NCBI RefSeq assembly: GCF_000687475.1
Contig: NC_057316.1
Span: forward strand, 7,006,001-7,070,000
Direction of reading: 5' to 3'
Origin: Ustilaginoidea virens
Taxonomy: Eukaryota > Ascomycota > Sordariomycetes > Hypocreales > Clavicipitaceae
Length of the DNA: 64,000 bases
Position 1 is the stretch's first letter. Each line of letters begins with the position of its first letter. Position numbers and translations under genes: made by a program. This document shows, one piece after another, positions 21,435-31,984 of this stretch. A model generated the notes under the pieces. The model worked only from the letters and a program-made list of their open reading frames with translations. It was not told the DNA's origin and did not search any database.

Positions 21435-22482
21435 TTACCCCGTCTCGTGCTTCAACCCCCTCTCCGCCGCCTTCTCATCGGCAATCCTGCACAAGGCCTC
21501 CCACTCCTGTCCACTGACCCGACTCACGCTCAGCCGCGACTGCTTCAGCATTTGCATATTCTCCAGCGGACCACCCGGTTTGCCCAGCTCGCGCAGTTCC
21601 TTGAGAGGGATGGGCACGGCGAATTTCTTGCGAAACTCGACGTGGACAAGGCTCCAGCGCGGGTTTTCCTTTGTCGACGACGGGTCGTAGTACGGTGTTC
21701 CTGGGCGCCGCGCACTAGCTACACGGCGGACGGGGTCAGTGACGAGGCAGGTGAGGCTTTCCGCTCGGGAGACGCGCACCATCCTCGGAAAACTCCTTGA
21801 CGATTTCCATGATGCCCACTATGCCAGGCTCTTTGCAGTTGGAGTGGTAAAAGAAGGCCTTGTCGCCGGCATTCATGTTGCGCATGTGGTTTCGTGCTGC
21901 AAGGGGGGGGGGTCATCATCCGTGCAACTGCAGTTGTAGCATGGGACGCCGCGGCCGAAATACCTGCGTATGCCCTGATGCCTGCCATGCTTAGCAGAGA
22001 AGACGGGGGAGATGACGTAGACGACGACCCGGATTCTTACCATCCCAGCCCTCGGGCCTCGTCTTGGCCCTCAGGTCGTCAATGGAGAATCGCACATCGA
22101 CTCCGTTCTCGAGGCGCGACTCTGGCTCGGCTTTCATGAGCCAGTACCACTCTCCTTGGTGCCGGGGCGCCTCGGGGTTCGTGGTAGGGATAGCGTCTGC
22201 GTCGGCATCTTCGGAAACGCGTCTTGCGGCATCCCTCGGTGCGCATGTCGACGTCTTGCTGGTGAGGGGTGTTGCGGCCGTCGCTGGTGTCTGGGTCTGC
22301 GCGGGCTTCGCGTCCTTCCGGCGGGCTTTGCCGGGCCGTTTCGGTTCCTCGTCTTCTCCGGCGCCTTTTGCTTGTGCTGCTGCTGCTGCCGCCGCCGCCG
22401 CCTGACGAAAAGACCTTCTCTTGGGGCGAGGCTCGCCAGTCGCGTCGTCTGCGGCGTCGTCTGCCCGCTTCCTGGGGGGCAT
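21435..22482 (-). CDS. EVE-domain protein (THYN1-like)
   Basis: Exons 22482..22041, 21981..21964, 21896..21780, 21718..21435; introns 59, 67 and 61 nt; 286 aa. The EVE domain (about residues 112-275) is a PUA-related fold known to bind modified bases or RNA. Visible: GEWYWLMKAEPESR, RFSIDDLRAK, PEGWDGIRAYAARNHMRNM, GDKAFFYHSNCKEPGIVG and the terminal PLKELRELGK...QSRLSVSRVSGQEW. The 18-nt second exon, bounded by GGCAG and GTATTT, is needed to give WDGIRAYAARN, matching the WDGVRNxxARN pattern of the family; skipping it also keeps the frame but deletes part of the motif. The first 110 residues are disordered, Ala/Lys/Pro-rich, with a basic PKRRSFRQ patch suggesting nuclear targeting. A GTAAGG directly at the stop codon could be a further donor, so the last residues are less sure. 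Confidence 0.88.
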
Positions 22483-23215
22483 CCCGGCAAGGGGTTGAGA
22501 TGCTTGATGGAGGCTGCGACAGCGCCGTTGCCGACTGTGATGCGGTCGATTGGCTTGATTTACCTGCGATGTTGTGATTGATCCATGGAGATGGGGGTGT
22601 GGAATGCGCGTGCCTGGCAGTGGCGCATGTGGAGCTGTCTGGGGAGCTGTCTGGGGGGAGCCATCTACGAATATGTGCTGCAGATCTTTACTAGGTACCT
22701 TTCAGCTGAAATACAAAGGTACTATGTCTTATCCTTTTCATTGGATCAGGGGCTCTGTTTTGATTGGGTTAGACAATTCAACCCTGTGATGGGCATCATT
22801 CTTCCACAGTTGTTTGTTTGCTGAAGGAGCTGTGCCCTGATTGGCTCGCGTGTATCTGCCGCTTCCTTTTGTATATGCAACGAAGAACATGGACTTCCTC
22901 TCTATGTTTGAAAGAAACAACCCGGGAGAGACACTACAGCCCTGTCTTGCTTGCCTTTCCATTTCTCCGCAAATCTCCAGGCAAAGTTCCGCTATTGCAG
23001 ATTAACTTGCCCCTAAAGAGATATCCCTAACGCGCTACGAAGCTCTCGTCTTCGGTAGTTTAAGCGGCGCAGAGGGAATAGAGGCCGAAGCGAGAGGATG
23101 TGGGGCTTCGCGGCCAGGTGGACAGGCACCCGACCCGGCGGCAAACTCAGCGCCCAGGTCGGTCCCAAGCAGACCGAAGTTTGAACAAAAAAATATTCCC
23201 ATAACATGGGTTATC
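22483..23215. other. Intergenic region between EVE gene and tRNA-Asn
   Basis: No gene supported. A CTAGGTACCT motif lies near 22691-22700, and the T-run terminator of the minus-strand tRNA (A run on the plus strand, 23187-23193) near the right end. Confidence 0.7.
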
Positions 23216-23289
23216 CTCCCCCGGAAAGGCTCGAACTTTCAACCTCCTGATTAACAGTCAGACGCGCTAGCCAATTGCGCCACGGAGGA
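23216..23289 (-). tRNA. tRNA-Asn (anticodon GUU), copy 1
   Basis: 74 nt, no intron. Acceptor TCCTCCG pairs with CGGGGGA, anticodon stem/loop CTGACTGTTAATCAG, T-loop GTTCGAG, discriminator G. A run of seven T on the minus strand at 23193-23187 can end Pol III transcription. Identical over its full length to the plus-strand copy at 23899. Confidence 0.95.
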
Positions 23290-23898
23290 TTGGATGTTCC
23301 GTCGTCGAGTTATTCTAGGACAAGCAACTTGACCACCCTGAGCCTTGCTGCAGCGGCACCTTTTTCGCGCTGATGGGTGGCCCGAATTGATGCGAGACGT
23401 GTGTCTTCTTGGTTGACAGTAAGTACTCCGTACTCAAGCCTGGATTTTAAACGACATGCATGCGTGGTTAGCTGGGAGGGGGAGCCACAGCCGGAGGCCT
23501 ATTTACCGAGAAGTACTCATGTACTCGAATAGCGCTCAGGCTTTTCTTCTGATTGCCTTTCTGGGGAAATGATTGACGAGGTGCATTGGGGGAAGAAGGG
23601 CTCCTGGCCACAGGGTAGCAGGGTCTGGACTGGAGGAAAGCGATGAGCTTGGTGGGACGTACTGTGTAGAGCCGCCGCGCTGGTTTATTGGTGGGTGCCA
23701 CGGCATAACGTGTTATTCACCAAGAAAATTAGCACGTAGGATGATGACTGAGCTCGCCTCAAGGTCTATCCAATTTCTACAACCACACTACCTGGCTATG
23801 CAACGCCTGCGGGTAGGAAAATCGGGACAGAGTTTGCATTTCAACGACATGTCCATGCATGTAGCGAATTAACTGGTGCACAAAACAACACAAGCCCG
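23290..23898. other. Spacer between the two tRNA-Asn genes
   Basis: About 610 bases between the 5' ends of two divergent tRNA genes; includes TACTCCGTA at 23424-23432. No protein gene seen. Confidence 0.7.
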
Positions 23899-23972
23899 TC
23901 CTCCGTGGCGCAATTGGCTAGCGCGTCTGACTGTTAATCAGGAGGTTGAAAGTTCGAGCCTTTCCGGGGGAG
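23899..23972 (+). tRNA. tRNA-Asn (anticodon GUU), copy 2
   Basis: Same 74-nt sequence as copy 1, opposite strand, followed at once by TTTTTTT (23973-23979) as terminator. Flanking sequence differs from copy 1, so only the tRNA itself is shared. Confidence 0.95.
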
Positions 23973-24464
23973 TTTTTTTGGCCGTTATCCCGATCTCATA
24001 CTCCACATGTAACGTACCCAAGGTATTTTTAGTGCACTTTTTTTTCTACTTTCCCGCAAGTTATCATATCCTGGCAGCGACACGGCCCACGGACGCTTTT
24101 ACTGCATGGCATGGAACTTTTGCATCATTGGTGATGTCCACATAGGCGGCAGGAGAGTACTATTTCTACCGTTTCTCGTCTTGATGTAAACAAAACGGAG
24201 CAGAATGTGACCAGGCTCAATAACATGTTTACCATAGATGCCAACGCGGGATGCAACTAACAGACCGCCCCGTGTGATGGTGGGTCGTTCGGATTATGCA
24301 ACTAGCGGGGTGAACTCGATTGCTCAACGGCAAAAAGGCCGACATCTGGACCCGGAGGAATTGCGCGTCGGCGCACAGCTGCCTGGTACAGGTCGTCCGG
24401 ATCGCGTCGTCGTCGGGAGACTCGCGGCCGACACGGAGGATCAGAAGAAAAGGAAAGACGCACC
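23973..24464. other. Intergenic region upstream of the WD40 gene
   Basis: Terminator of tRNA-Asn copy 2, then the 5' flank of the WD40 gene; nothing else recognised. Confidence 0.65.
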
Positions 24465-25708
24465 ATGTACACCCTGTCCAACGTCGCGCAGCACCGCCTG
24501 GCCGGCCCAGACGACGTCTACGTCCTCGCCGTCGACCAGACCGCCGCGGGCCTCGCAGCACTCTCCTCGGACCAGCAGCTGACGCTTTTCAGCCCGGCAA
24601 GACTATCCGACGGCCCGCTGCATCAATGGCCGACCCAGCACGGCAACGTCACGGCCCTGAGAGTCTTTGAGGCGGACACGTCGCTGGTGTGCACGGCCGG
24701 CGAGGACGGAACAGCCCGGGTATGGGACCTCCGACAAGCCGCCTGGCAAGGCGCCTGCGTCGCCCAGCTCGCCGGTAAATCTCGCATCTCTCCCTCCGCC
24801 GCTCCCCCCTCCTCCCTCCCTCGCCGAGCCGCAAGCAAAGCAAGCAAGCCCGCCGCGCGCTAACGCCCCCATGCCCGCTTGCCGTTTGACCAGGTGCGCC
24901 GTCGCCCATCCTCGCCATGGCGTGCGACCCGTCGACGCGGACCGTCGCCCTGGGCACCGAGCTGCGCAACCACACGGCGTCCCTGCTGCTGTGGGACGTG
25001 CGGGCCGCGCCGCGCCCCCGCGCGCACTACCAGGACCTGCACAGCGACGACGTCACCGAGCTGGCCTTCCACCCGTCCCAGCCGGCCGTGCTGCTCAGCG
25101 GCTCGACCGACGGCCTGGTCAACGTGTACGACACGCGCGTCGCCGACGAGGACGAGCTGACGGTCCAGACGTTCAACCACGACGCGTCGATCCACCGCGC
25201 GGGCTTCCTCTCGCCCACCGAGCTGCTCGCCCTCTCGCACGACGAGCAGTTTGCCGTGTACGACATGGCCGAGGGGCGCGGCGGCGGCGGCGACGTCGCC
25301 GCCCTGCGCCTGGGGGACCTGCGCACCGCCCTGGCGTGTCAGTACGTCGCGGACGCCAAGGCCAAGACGGACGGGAGCGGCGCCGTCATCGGCGCCGGAG
25401 CGCAAGAGTAAGTGGTTTGCTGGCTCCGCGCTTGGCTTGGAAAAGGGGCACGAGCGAGAGCAGGGGCGGGTGACTGACTGACTGGCTGGCTGACGACATG
25501 GGACAGCCGGCAGCATTTCGAGCTGGTCTTCCTGGCCGCCAACGAGGGCCGCGGGCCGCGATGGGTGCTGGACAGGGGCAGCAGCGTGGGGTTGCCGGGC
25601 GGGCACGGGGGCGAGCTTGTGCGGTCGTTTTGTCTCGTCGATGACGCGCAGCTGGTGTTTACGGGCGGCGAGGACGGCAGCGTAAAGGCCTGGAGGCCGG
25701 GGCATTGA
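24465..25708 (+). CDS. wdr89: WD40-repeat protein, WDR89-like
   Basis: Exons 24465..24774, 24894..25407, 25507..25708; introns 119 and 99 nt; 341 aa. Beta-propeller built of WD40 repeats; clear repeat ends are AGEDGTARVWDLR, LLLWDVR, LSGSTDGLVNVYDTR and the C-terminal TGGEDGSVKAWRPGH. Overall order and length fit WDR89, a poorly studied conserved propeller without known enzymatic activity. Junction 1 (GCCG|GTAAAT ... GACCAG|GTGCG, with a GCTAACG branch) gives LAGAPSPILAMACD; junction 2 (CAAGA|GTAAGT ... GGACAG|CCGG) gives AQDRQHFELVF. The second exon is very GC-rich and a Gly run (about residue 248) is repeat-encoded. It converges on the FRG1 homologue, with 377 bases between stop codons. WD40 nature is certain, the WDR89 name less so. 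Confidence 0.85.
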
Positions 25709-26085
25709 GCGTTTTGTCAGCCGCCGCGCGAGAGGGTAGGTGTGGCACGCAACAGGCTCTTCTGCTGATGCTCGTTTCTTTTTTTCCCGCTGCCCCCTTG
25801 TTTCAATGTTTCCTTTGACACGTAGCGGGACACGACCGTGCCGCGACGGTTTTGGCGCAGCGGCGCCTTTTGCCCCTTCTGCCTCGTCTGGGCTGACAGC
25901 TTGCAGGCGGCTATTGATACATGGTTGCTCTCTCCGTCTTTCTTTTCCGCGGGGGCCGCTGTCCCCAAGCCACCCCTTGAAAGAACACGCAGCCTGCAAT
26001 TGACACGCGCAGGACAAGTAGACAACGGCTCCGGCGCGGCACCCGTTCCTCCAAAAAAAAAAAAAAAGCCCCCCAAGGAACGCCG
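25709..26085. other. Convergent 3' spacer
   Basis: 377 bases between the stop codons of the WD40 and FRG1 genes, with a 15-base A run at 26053-26067. No gene. Confidence 0.75.
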
Positions 26086-27030
26086 TCAACCAAACTTGTC
26101 ATGGCGGTTCTTGACCTTGAAGTCGAGCAGCTTCTCGTGGTAGTCGCCCTCCCTCCTGGCGCGCTTCAAGACGCGCACCTCGTCCTCGCCCAGCCTCCGC
26201 CCCGCGGCCGCCTCCAGCTCGCGACGGCTTATCCTCGCCAGCGCCTTTTCCTCCCTCGACGCCTTCAGCCGCGGCTTGAAGCGCGCCTGCATGCGGATCC
26301 TGAGCGCCGCGCTCGCCGCCGCGCCGTCCTCCTCGTCGCCGCGCACCTCCGCCGGGGCAGCGGACGGCTTCCGCGCCGTCCTGGCCGCCACGTAGCTGCC
26401 CCGCAGCGTCTGCAGGCCGAACGCGCCTCCTCCTCCGCCGGGCGCCCCGTCCGCCGCGGCCACGACCACGACGGCGAAGCACTCGGCCGGCGAGACGGCT
26501 TCCGACGTCGCCGACAGCAAGCCCGCCTTGTCGCAGGCCAGGTACCTTTGGGGCAAACAGCAGTCAGTCAGTCAGTCAGTCAGTCCCACGCCAGAGGAAG
26601 AGAGGGGAGGGGGGGGGGGGGGGAGGCCGGCTGGGGTTTTTCTTCCCCCCCCCCCCCTCAACGGACGCGACGCGACGCACTTGCCGTGGTGGCCCTTGAA
26701 GCGGGTGCTGTCCGTCCCGGCGGCCTTGTTGGCGACCCAGACCATGCGCACGTCGTGGGGCTCGGCGCTCGCGGGGTTCCCGTCGACAATGTTCTCGACC
26801 GGCAGGGCGAAGACGTTGCCGTTGGCGTCGCACGCCAGCGCCGAGGGCTTGTCCGTCGGCAGGACGAGCATGACGGGGCCGACGACGTCGGCGGCCGCGT
26901 CGGCGCACACCCAGCTGTCGTCGTGGGCGTCGTCGTCGCTGCCGGGGTCGTCGCCGCCCCTGTCGGCTGCCGCGGCGCGCTTGCGCTTCCGCGGCTTCTT
27001 GTCGCCTTTGAAGCTCAGCGGCTTGACCAT
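26086..27030 (-). CDS. frg1: FRG1 homologue (fascin-like fold, RNA/ribosome biogenesis factor)
   Basis: Exons 27030..26681 and 26545..26086; one 135-nt intron; 269 aa. FRG1 is a nucleolar and Cajal-body protein with a beta-trefoil fold linked to rRNA and pre-mRNA processing; the exact role in fungi is unsettled. Visible: N-terminal nuclear signal (KGDKKPRKRKR), trefoil segments with STRFKGHHGKYLACDKAGLLSATSEA, GLQTLRGSYVAA, and the hallmark basic C-terminus RMQARFKPRLKA...LLDFKVKNRHDKFG. Splicing GGCAA|GTGCGT to CAAAG|GTACC makes HHGKYLACDK in frame. The intron is odd: it contains a (CAGT)n run and long C/G homopolymers. The start at MVKPLSFKGDKK is preferred over upstream non-ATG frame extension. 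Confidence 0.9.
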
Positions 27031-27351
27031 TGCGGATACGCTCGGGGGGTTATGGGTGGGCTGCAGGCTCGGTTGGCATCGGATGGTTTTGGCGGTCGGG
27101 AAACGGCGAGCTCCTCCATCCATGGTTGGAAGAGAGGAGGGGGAGGGGGGGGGGATCGGTTACGTAAGCGGGCCGCTGTCGTGGCTGGCTGGCTTGCTGA
27201 GATTCATGGGCTGTCTGTTTCATAGCAGCACCGTTTGAATGCAAGTTCAACGGGCAGGCGACTTGCTTTTTCTTTTCTTCCTTCTCTTTTTTTCCTTTCC
27301 CCCTTCTTGGCTCTATCTAAATCCTCATCGACTTTTTGCACATCAAGAGGC

Positions 27352-27382
<31 letters not shown>

Positions 27383-27418
27383 GGCATAAAAAAGACCCTA
27401 AAAGCAGGCTGCGCAAGA
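27031..27418. other. Divergent promoter region with A run
   Basis: Between divergently transcribed FRG1 and dioxygenase-like genes. It has a G-rich patch (about 27137-27153) and a 28-base A run (27352-27379) about 40 bases before the next start codon. Confidence 0.75.
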
Positions 27419-28742
27419 ATGGCAAAGCAGGCGCAAGCAGTTACAGTGTCCCTCGAGGACCTCTCGTCCGGTATGTGTTCGGTCTGTGTTGCGTCTGTGT
27501 CGCGCCAAATCGCACATGATCACGGCTGCCTGCTGGGCCGTCCTAGGCCGACTTGACTCTTGACTTGTACTCGCAAGGCTTACCCCGCGCGGCTAGGAAA
27601 CATCTCCTTCGAGACCCTCCAGGAAGCCTTCGGGCCCGACTCTCTCGGCATCCTCGTCGTCAAAGACGTGGCCCCCGAGTTCGCCCACCTGCGCCGTATG
27701 GCGCTGTCGTACGCTTCGTACCTCGGCAACCTCCCCGCCGAGCAGCTAGGTAGGTAGCACTGGCAAAAGCGTTTGATCATGCGCTCTGGCCCACTGCTTC
27801 GACCAGAGCAAACCCCCGGGGCTGACTGGTGCTGTGGCAGCCAAACTTGAAAACCCAGAGGCCAAGTACCTGATTGGCTGGTCGCTGGGCAAGGAAACCC
27901 TCCGCGACGGCCGAGCGGACACGTTCAAGGGCTCATACTACGCCAACTGCGCCTTCTACGTCGATCCCGCGCTGGAGTGTGCCCGGCCCACTGCCGAGTT
28001 CTCGCCCGAGACGTTCCCCGATTACCTGTCTCCTAACGTGTGGCCCCCGGAGGACGTGCTGCCGGGCTTCAAACCGGCCTTGACAGACCTGTGCAGGCTC
28101 ATCATCGACGTGGCAGTCCTCGTGGCCCGTGCTTGCGACAGGTTCGCCGAGAAGGAGATTGCCGGGTACCCCAGGGGATACCTGGAGCGCGTTGTGAGCA
28201 CCTCGACCACCACCAAGGCCCGCCTGCTGCACTATTTCCCGCAGGACATGGCGCACAACGACGGCACCAGCGAGGACGACTGGTGCGCTGAGCACCAAGA
28301 CCACGGATGCCTCACCGGCTTGACGGCGGCCATGTTCGTCGACGAGGAAAAGGTGAATGCTGCTGGGCTTCCCGCGGCCGCGGCCCAGGGCGGCCGCGCC
28401 CATCCCCATCTCCCGCCCCTGGAGGAGCTGCCCGCGTCGCCTGATCCGTCTGCGGGGCTTTACATCCTCTCCCGGGCCGGGGAGACGTATCAGGTCCGAA
28501 TTCCCAGGGACTGCATTGCTTTCCAGACTGGCGAGACCCTAGAGCGCATCACGGCTGGCAGGTTCAAGGCTGTGCCGCATTACGTGCGGGGGGTGAGGGC
28601 CGCCGTGAGCGGAGGCGCCATTGCGAGGAACACGCTGGCCGTGTTTACGCAGCCGAATCTCGGTGATGTGGTGGACATGCCCGAGGGGTTGACGTTTGGA
28701 CATTTTGCCCGCAATGTTGTGGACAGGAACACCGTGTCGTGA
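27419..28742 (+). CDS. Isopenicillin N synthase/clavaminate synthase-like oxygenase, substrate unknown
   Basis: Exons 27419..27470, 27597..27749, 27841..28742; introns 126 and 91 nt; 368 aa. Member of the non-haem iron, 2-oxoglutarate-type oxygenase superfamily widely present in ascomycetes without an assigned substrate. Visible: ISFETLQEAFGPDSLGILVVKD, AKLENPEAKYLIGWSLGKETL, SPNVWPPEDVLPGF, TTTKARLLHYFP, then the iron site His220-x-Asp222 (AEHQDHGCLTGL), distal His315 (FKAVPHYVRG) and a following Arg331 (IARNTLAVF). Junctions: CCG|GTATGT to GGCTAG|GAAAC gives LSSGNISFE; CTAG|GTAGGT to GGCAG|CCAAAC gives EQLAKLENPE. No signal peptide. It is distinct from the ethylene-forming-enzyme-like gene in this window. 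Fold confidence high, function unknown. Confidence 0.85.
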
Positions 28743-28995
28743 ACCTGTGTACCTAATCGAGTGGATCACAAAGGTCTTGAGAGATGCTTGTTCTGTCTCA
28801 CATGGTTAGTTTAAAGCATGATTAAGCGAAAACGGGGGCGTAGGCTGAACCCCCGTTTTGACATGTGTAACCGGCAAAAAGAAGAAAAAAAAAAGGAAAT
28901 CACGCACAACTCTACCAGTCAAGGAATGTTTCTTCTCTTCTTCTTCTTCTTTCACTTGTGTGCGCAGCTTGTTGTCACGTCCAGGTTTTCCCTGC

Positions 28996-30664
28996 CTAAG
29001 CCCATGCGCCCACAAGACTCATGCATAATGCCCCCAGAAACACCAACAGACAGGCCGTCACTCGGCGCCTACCACGGAGGCGGCGCCAGCTTTCGTCGCT
29101 GAGGAAATCCTCTGATAGCAGCTCAACCAGGGAAGCAAAAGTCAGGAGACCAGCCGAGACCGCGTTCATGACCCCAACCAGAACGAGGCCGATTTCGGAC
29201 TCGGGGCTGTAGAGGCTATGTGTCGCGAGGCCGATGGCTTGACCGAGGGGTGTTCTGCGGCAAAGCATAAGCATGACATGATGACAGGGAGGGAACTTGC
29301 AAACTTGATTTGCGACTTACGTGCACCCGTATGCGAAAGCCATCAGCCAAGGCTGCCACGTCCTGGATCCCCATGCTATAACGGAGATTCTGGACCCAAG
29401 CGCCAGCCCTTCAAAGGTTTCTGACTCAATCGTGAGCTTCAAAACGTCGCGTGACTTGGATCTTGGGACTTTTAAAGGGCTTACGATGAAAAGCAATGGC
29501 AATCAGCAGGACGATGAAGTCGTTGCCGACGCTGACGCTCAGCGCCATTCCGATAAACACGCTGTGAAACAAGATGCCCATCTCCAGCAAGATACACTGC
29601 AAGCGCTCCTTGTCCCTCTTTTGACTGGGAGTCAGAGTTGGCTCTTCCAGCGTCGGCCGGGCGCTCTCAGCCGAGATCTTGGCAGGAGTCGAGTCACCTG
29701 CGGGAGCTTGTAGGGAAATCTCATCCATGGGAGCAGCGCGGTTCAGCTGCGGCAATCCCCTTGCCATGCTGCCGGGTAGGCCGTGTAGAGGACCCATGTC
29801 ACCAAGAGAATGGCCCTCGGGATCAGCGCTTTCGACGCCCGTGCGGTCCTTCGCCTGTCTGCGGGCGACCATGTCCGCGGGAGGGCCATGCCTTGAAGGA
29901 TGAAACGCCATTTCAATAACGGTGACGAGGAAGATGGCCAGCAGGGCAATCGCCCCGGGCATGGCTTCGTAGTCCTTTGTCCAAAAGGTACCCAGGCACG
30001 GGTTTCCAAGGGATACAAATGCCGTGGGGAGCAAGTGCACAAGTGCCGTGGCGATGAGAACCCCCGTGCCAAAGTGGCGGACGGCAAAGAAGAAGCGGCG
30101 CGGGATACGGAGACCAGGGAACTTGGCGGCGGCGATGGGAAAGGCACACGCCAGTGAAGACACGAACCAGATTATGAAGAGGGCTGCTGCGTGGAGACCG
30201 GTGTTGTATGCGTCCTTGTTGACACCGCCCGTCGCGCAGGAAGACCGCTTCACGAGCTTGGGGGGAAGGTCGGTTTCATGAGTCCTGGCACTGAGGACAG
30301 GAATGGATGGGGTTCCACTGGAGGCACACCGGCACGTCGGGGCGCGCAATCGGGAAAACAGGTACGAGACGATCAAGACGGACAGAATCCAGGTAATCCA
30401 GCTCCAAAGGCGCTCCAGGCCGGTCGTTGCAAGGGCAGAATCTCCAGGCAACTGACGACGAAGCTTTTCGCTCGAGACGGTCTGTCCAGCTAGGCCGGCC
30501 GTTGCACCTCCCGAAGCTTTCTGGCCAGCAGCCACATACTGGCGAAGATTGGCGATGCCATTCAAATCCTGGCGAGTGGTGGCGTGAGCGGCCAGGGCGG
30601 GAGGGCTCTGATTGTAGCTTTGGTGGCGGAATGTGCCTTTGTCGGCCTTGTTTAGACAGACCAT
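28996..30664 (-). CDS. ZIP-family metal transporter (zinc/iron)
   Basis: Exons 30664..29485, 29420..29321, 29254..28996; introns 64 and 66 nt; 512 aa. ZIP proteins move zinc or related divalent metals into the cytosol. Visible: about eight hydrophobic spans; the span with LLEMGILFHSVFIGMALSV and the next one ending in AFHQTFEGLALGSR supply the conserved membrane histidines (the second is His393); the last spans are LVGVMNAVSAGLLTFASL and ACLLVFLGALCMSLVGAWA. A long hydrophilic loop (about residues 260-355) separates the first three from the later spans. The N-terminus is an unusually long extension with one extra hydrophobic stretch (WITWILSVLIVSYLF) before the ZIP core. Each junction restores conserved sequence (AFH|QTFEG, GCT|TPLGQAIG). 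Metal and compartment cannot be told from sequence alone. Confidence 0.9.
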
Positions 30665-31984
30665 GGTGCTTTGACGGCGGGCTCGAGGTGAGGGATTTCG
30701 GCAGCCTTGGTCAATGTGAGAGAAAAAGGATTCCGCTTCATTTTTGAATCCGCCGGGGCCATTTTCGCCAAGGCCATGGCGGACGCTGAGCCCCCACAGC
30801 GTCCGTGATCACCCGAATGGCTTGGGATCCCTGACGGCGCATTTGATCAGTGATGTCCGCAGATTGCGTGGGACTTGATGCGATTTGGCCTGGGGATCCC
30901 GACGGTGGGGGCTGTGCTCCGAACGCATGGAGCCTGGTACTGCTGGTCTGTTGGAGCAAGTCGAGGTTGAAACAGAGCTTATGTTGAATCCAAGGTTGGG
31001 ACAGACGAGTTGATGTGCCCGACTGGCAGAAGTCAATCTAACAACTGCCGCGGTCCTAGCGTCGTCAATGGGCTCGCATAAAAAGTGGGGCATGCATTGT
31101 CGCTTGCTTCAGCTTGCTTGCTACGGAGTACATGCAAACTGATGCTACCAGGTGACATGTACCAGATCAGTAGCCTTGTGATACCAGTCAATAGCCTGGT
31201 GCTCTTTACGGATGTTATTGACATGTCTTGTCTGGTCTAGTCTGGTCTGGTCTGGTCTGGTTGCAACCAGACGGTTGGCGGGAGTCCTACAGGGCATCCT
31301 ACAGGGCATGCTACGCCACAACCTGTCAACCACACAGGCGCTACACAGCGCACTCCACAAGCCAAGAAGAATTGATATGTACCGCCTGGTGCTACGAAGG
31401 AAAATCCCTCGCTACTAGGCACATTGTTGAGACTGAGAGAGTAACACATGGCAAGACAAAAAATAATAGACGAGTTGAATCAGCAGGACGGTATAATTAA
31501 TCTACTTGTGAGGTAGGTGTCCCTCCCTTCGAAAATGTGCGAGTTGACGCTGACGGCGACGGACGGACGCATTGAAGCCACTCGTCAGCGTGGCTGGAGC
31601 CCGGCATCAGCAGAGCGGCATGACCTACGGAGTCTTTTAATGCAAAAAGTTGAAACGAATCGACCCCTTTTGATCTTTCTTTTCTTCTCCCTTTTCTCTC
31701 CTTTTTCTTCTCTTTTTCCTTTTCTCTTCTTCCTTTTCTCTTCTTCCTTTTTCCCTTTTGCCCCCCCCCCTCCCGCCCAATTGCTTGGGGCTGACACCTG
31801 TTGCACCTGTTGCACCTGTTGCACCTGGCTGCCAGTGCCAGTGCCAGTCTGGTGCCAGCCACCCACCACCACCAATCGCCCAAGCAGTGCACGGTCCCGG
31901 GCGGTGTGCTTGGGCAAACCAATGCATGTACCCATTACATCCACCCGCTGGGATGAATTTCCTGCTCCAGCATGACTTTTGGTA
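30665..31984. other. Intergenic region with tandem repeats
   Basis: 1.3 kb between divergent genes. Contains TACGGAGTA at 31122-31130, a TCTGG/TCTAG array (about 31227-31260), a pyrimidine-rich block (31670-31772) with a C run, and a 9-bp CACCTGTTG repeat. No gene supported. Confidence 0.7.
31795..31827. repeat. CACCTGTTG 9-bp tandem repeat
   Basis: Three complete copies and part of a fourth, followed by a short CCAGTG repeat. Confidence 0.9.

Noticed and set aside
24860..27225. Frames of 409 (minus) and 374 (plus) codons over the WD40 and FRG1 genes
   Set aside because: Both cross the introns and exons of genes on the opposite strand and are Arg/Ala/Gly-rich, typical shadows in high-GC exons.
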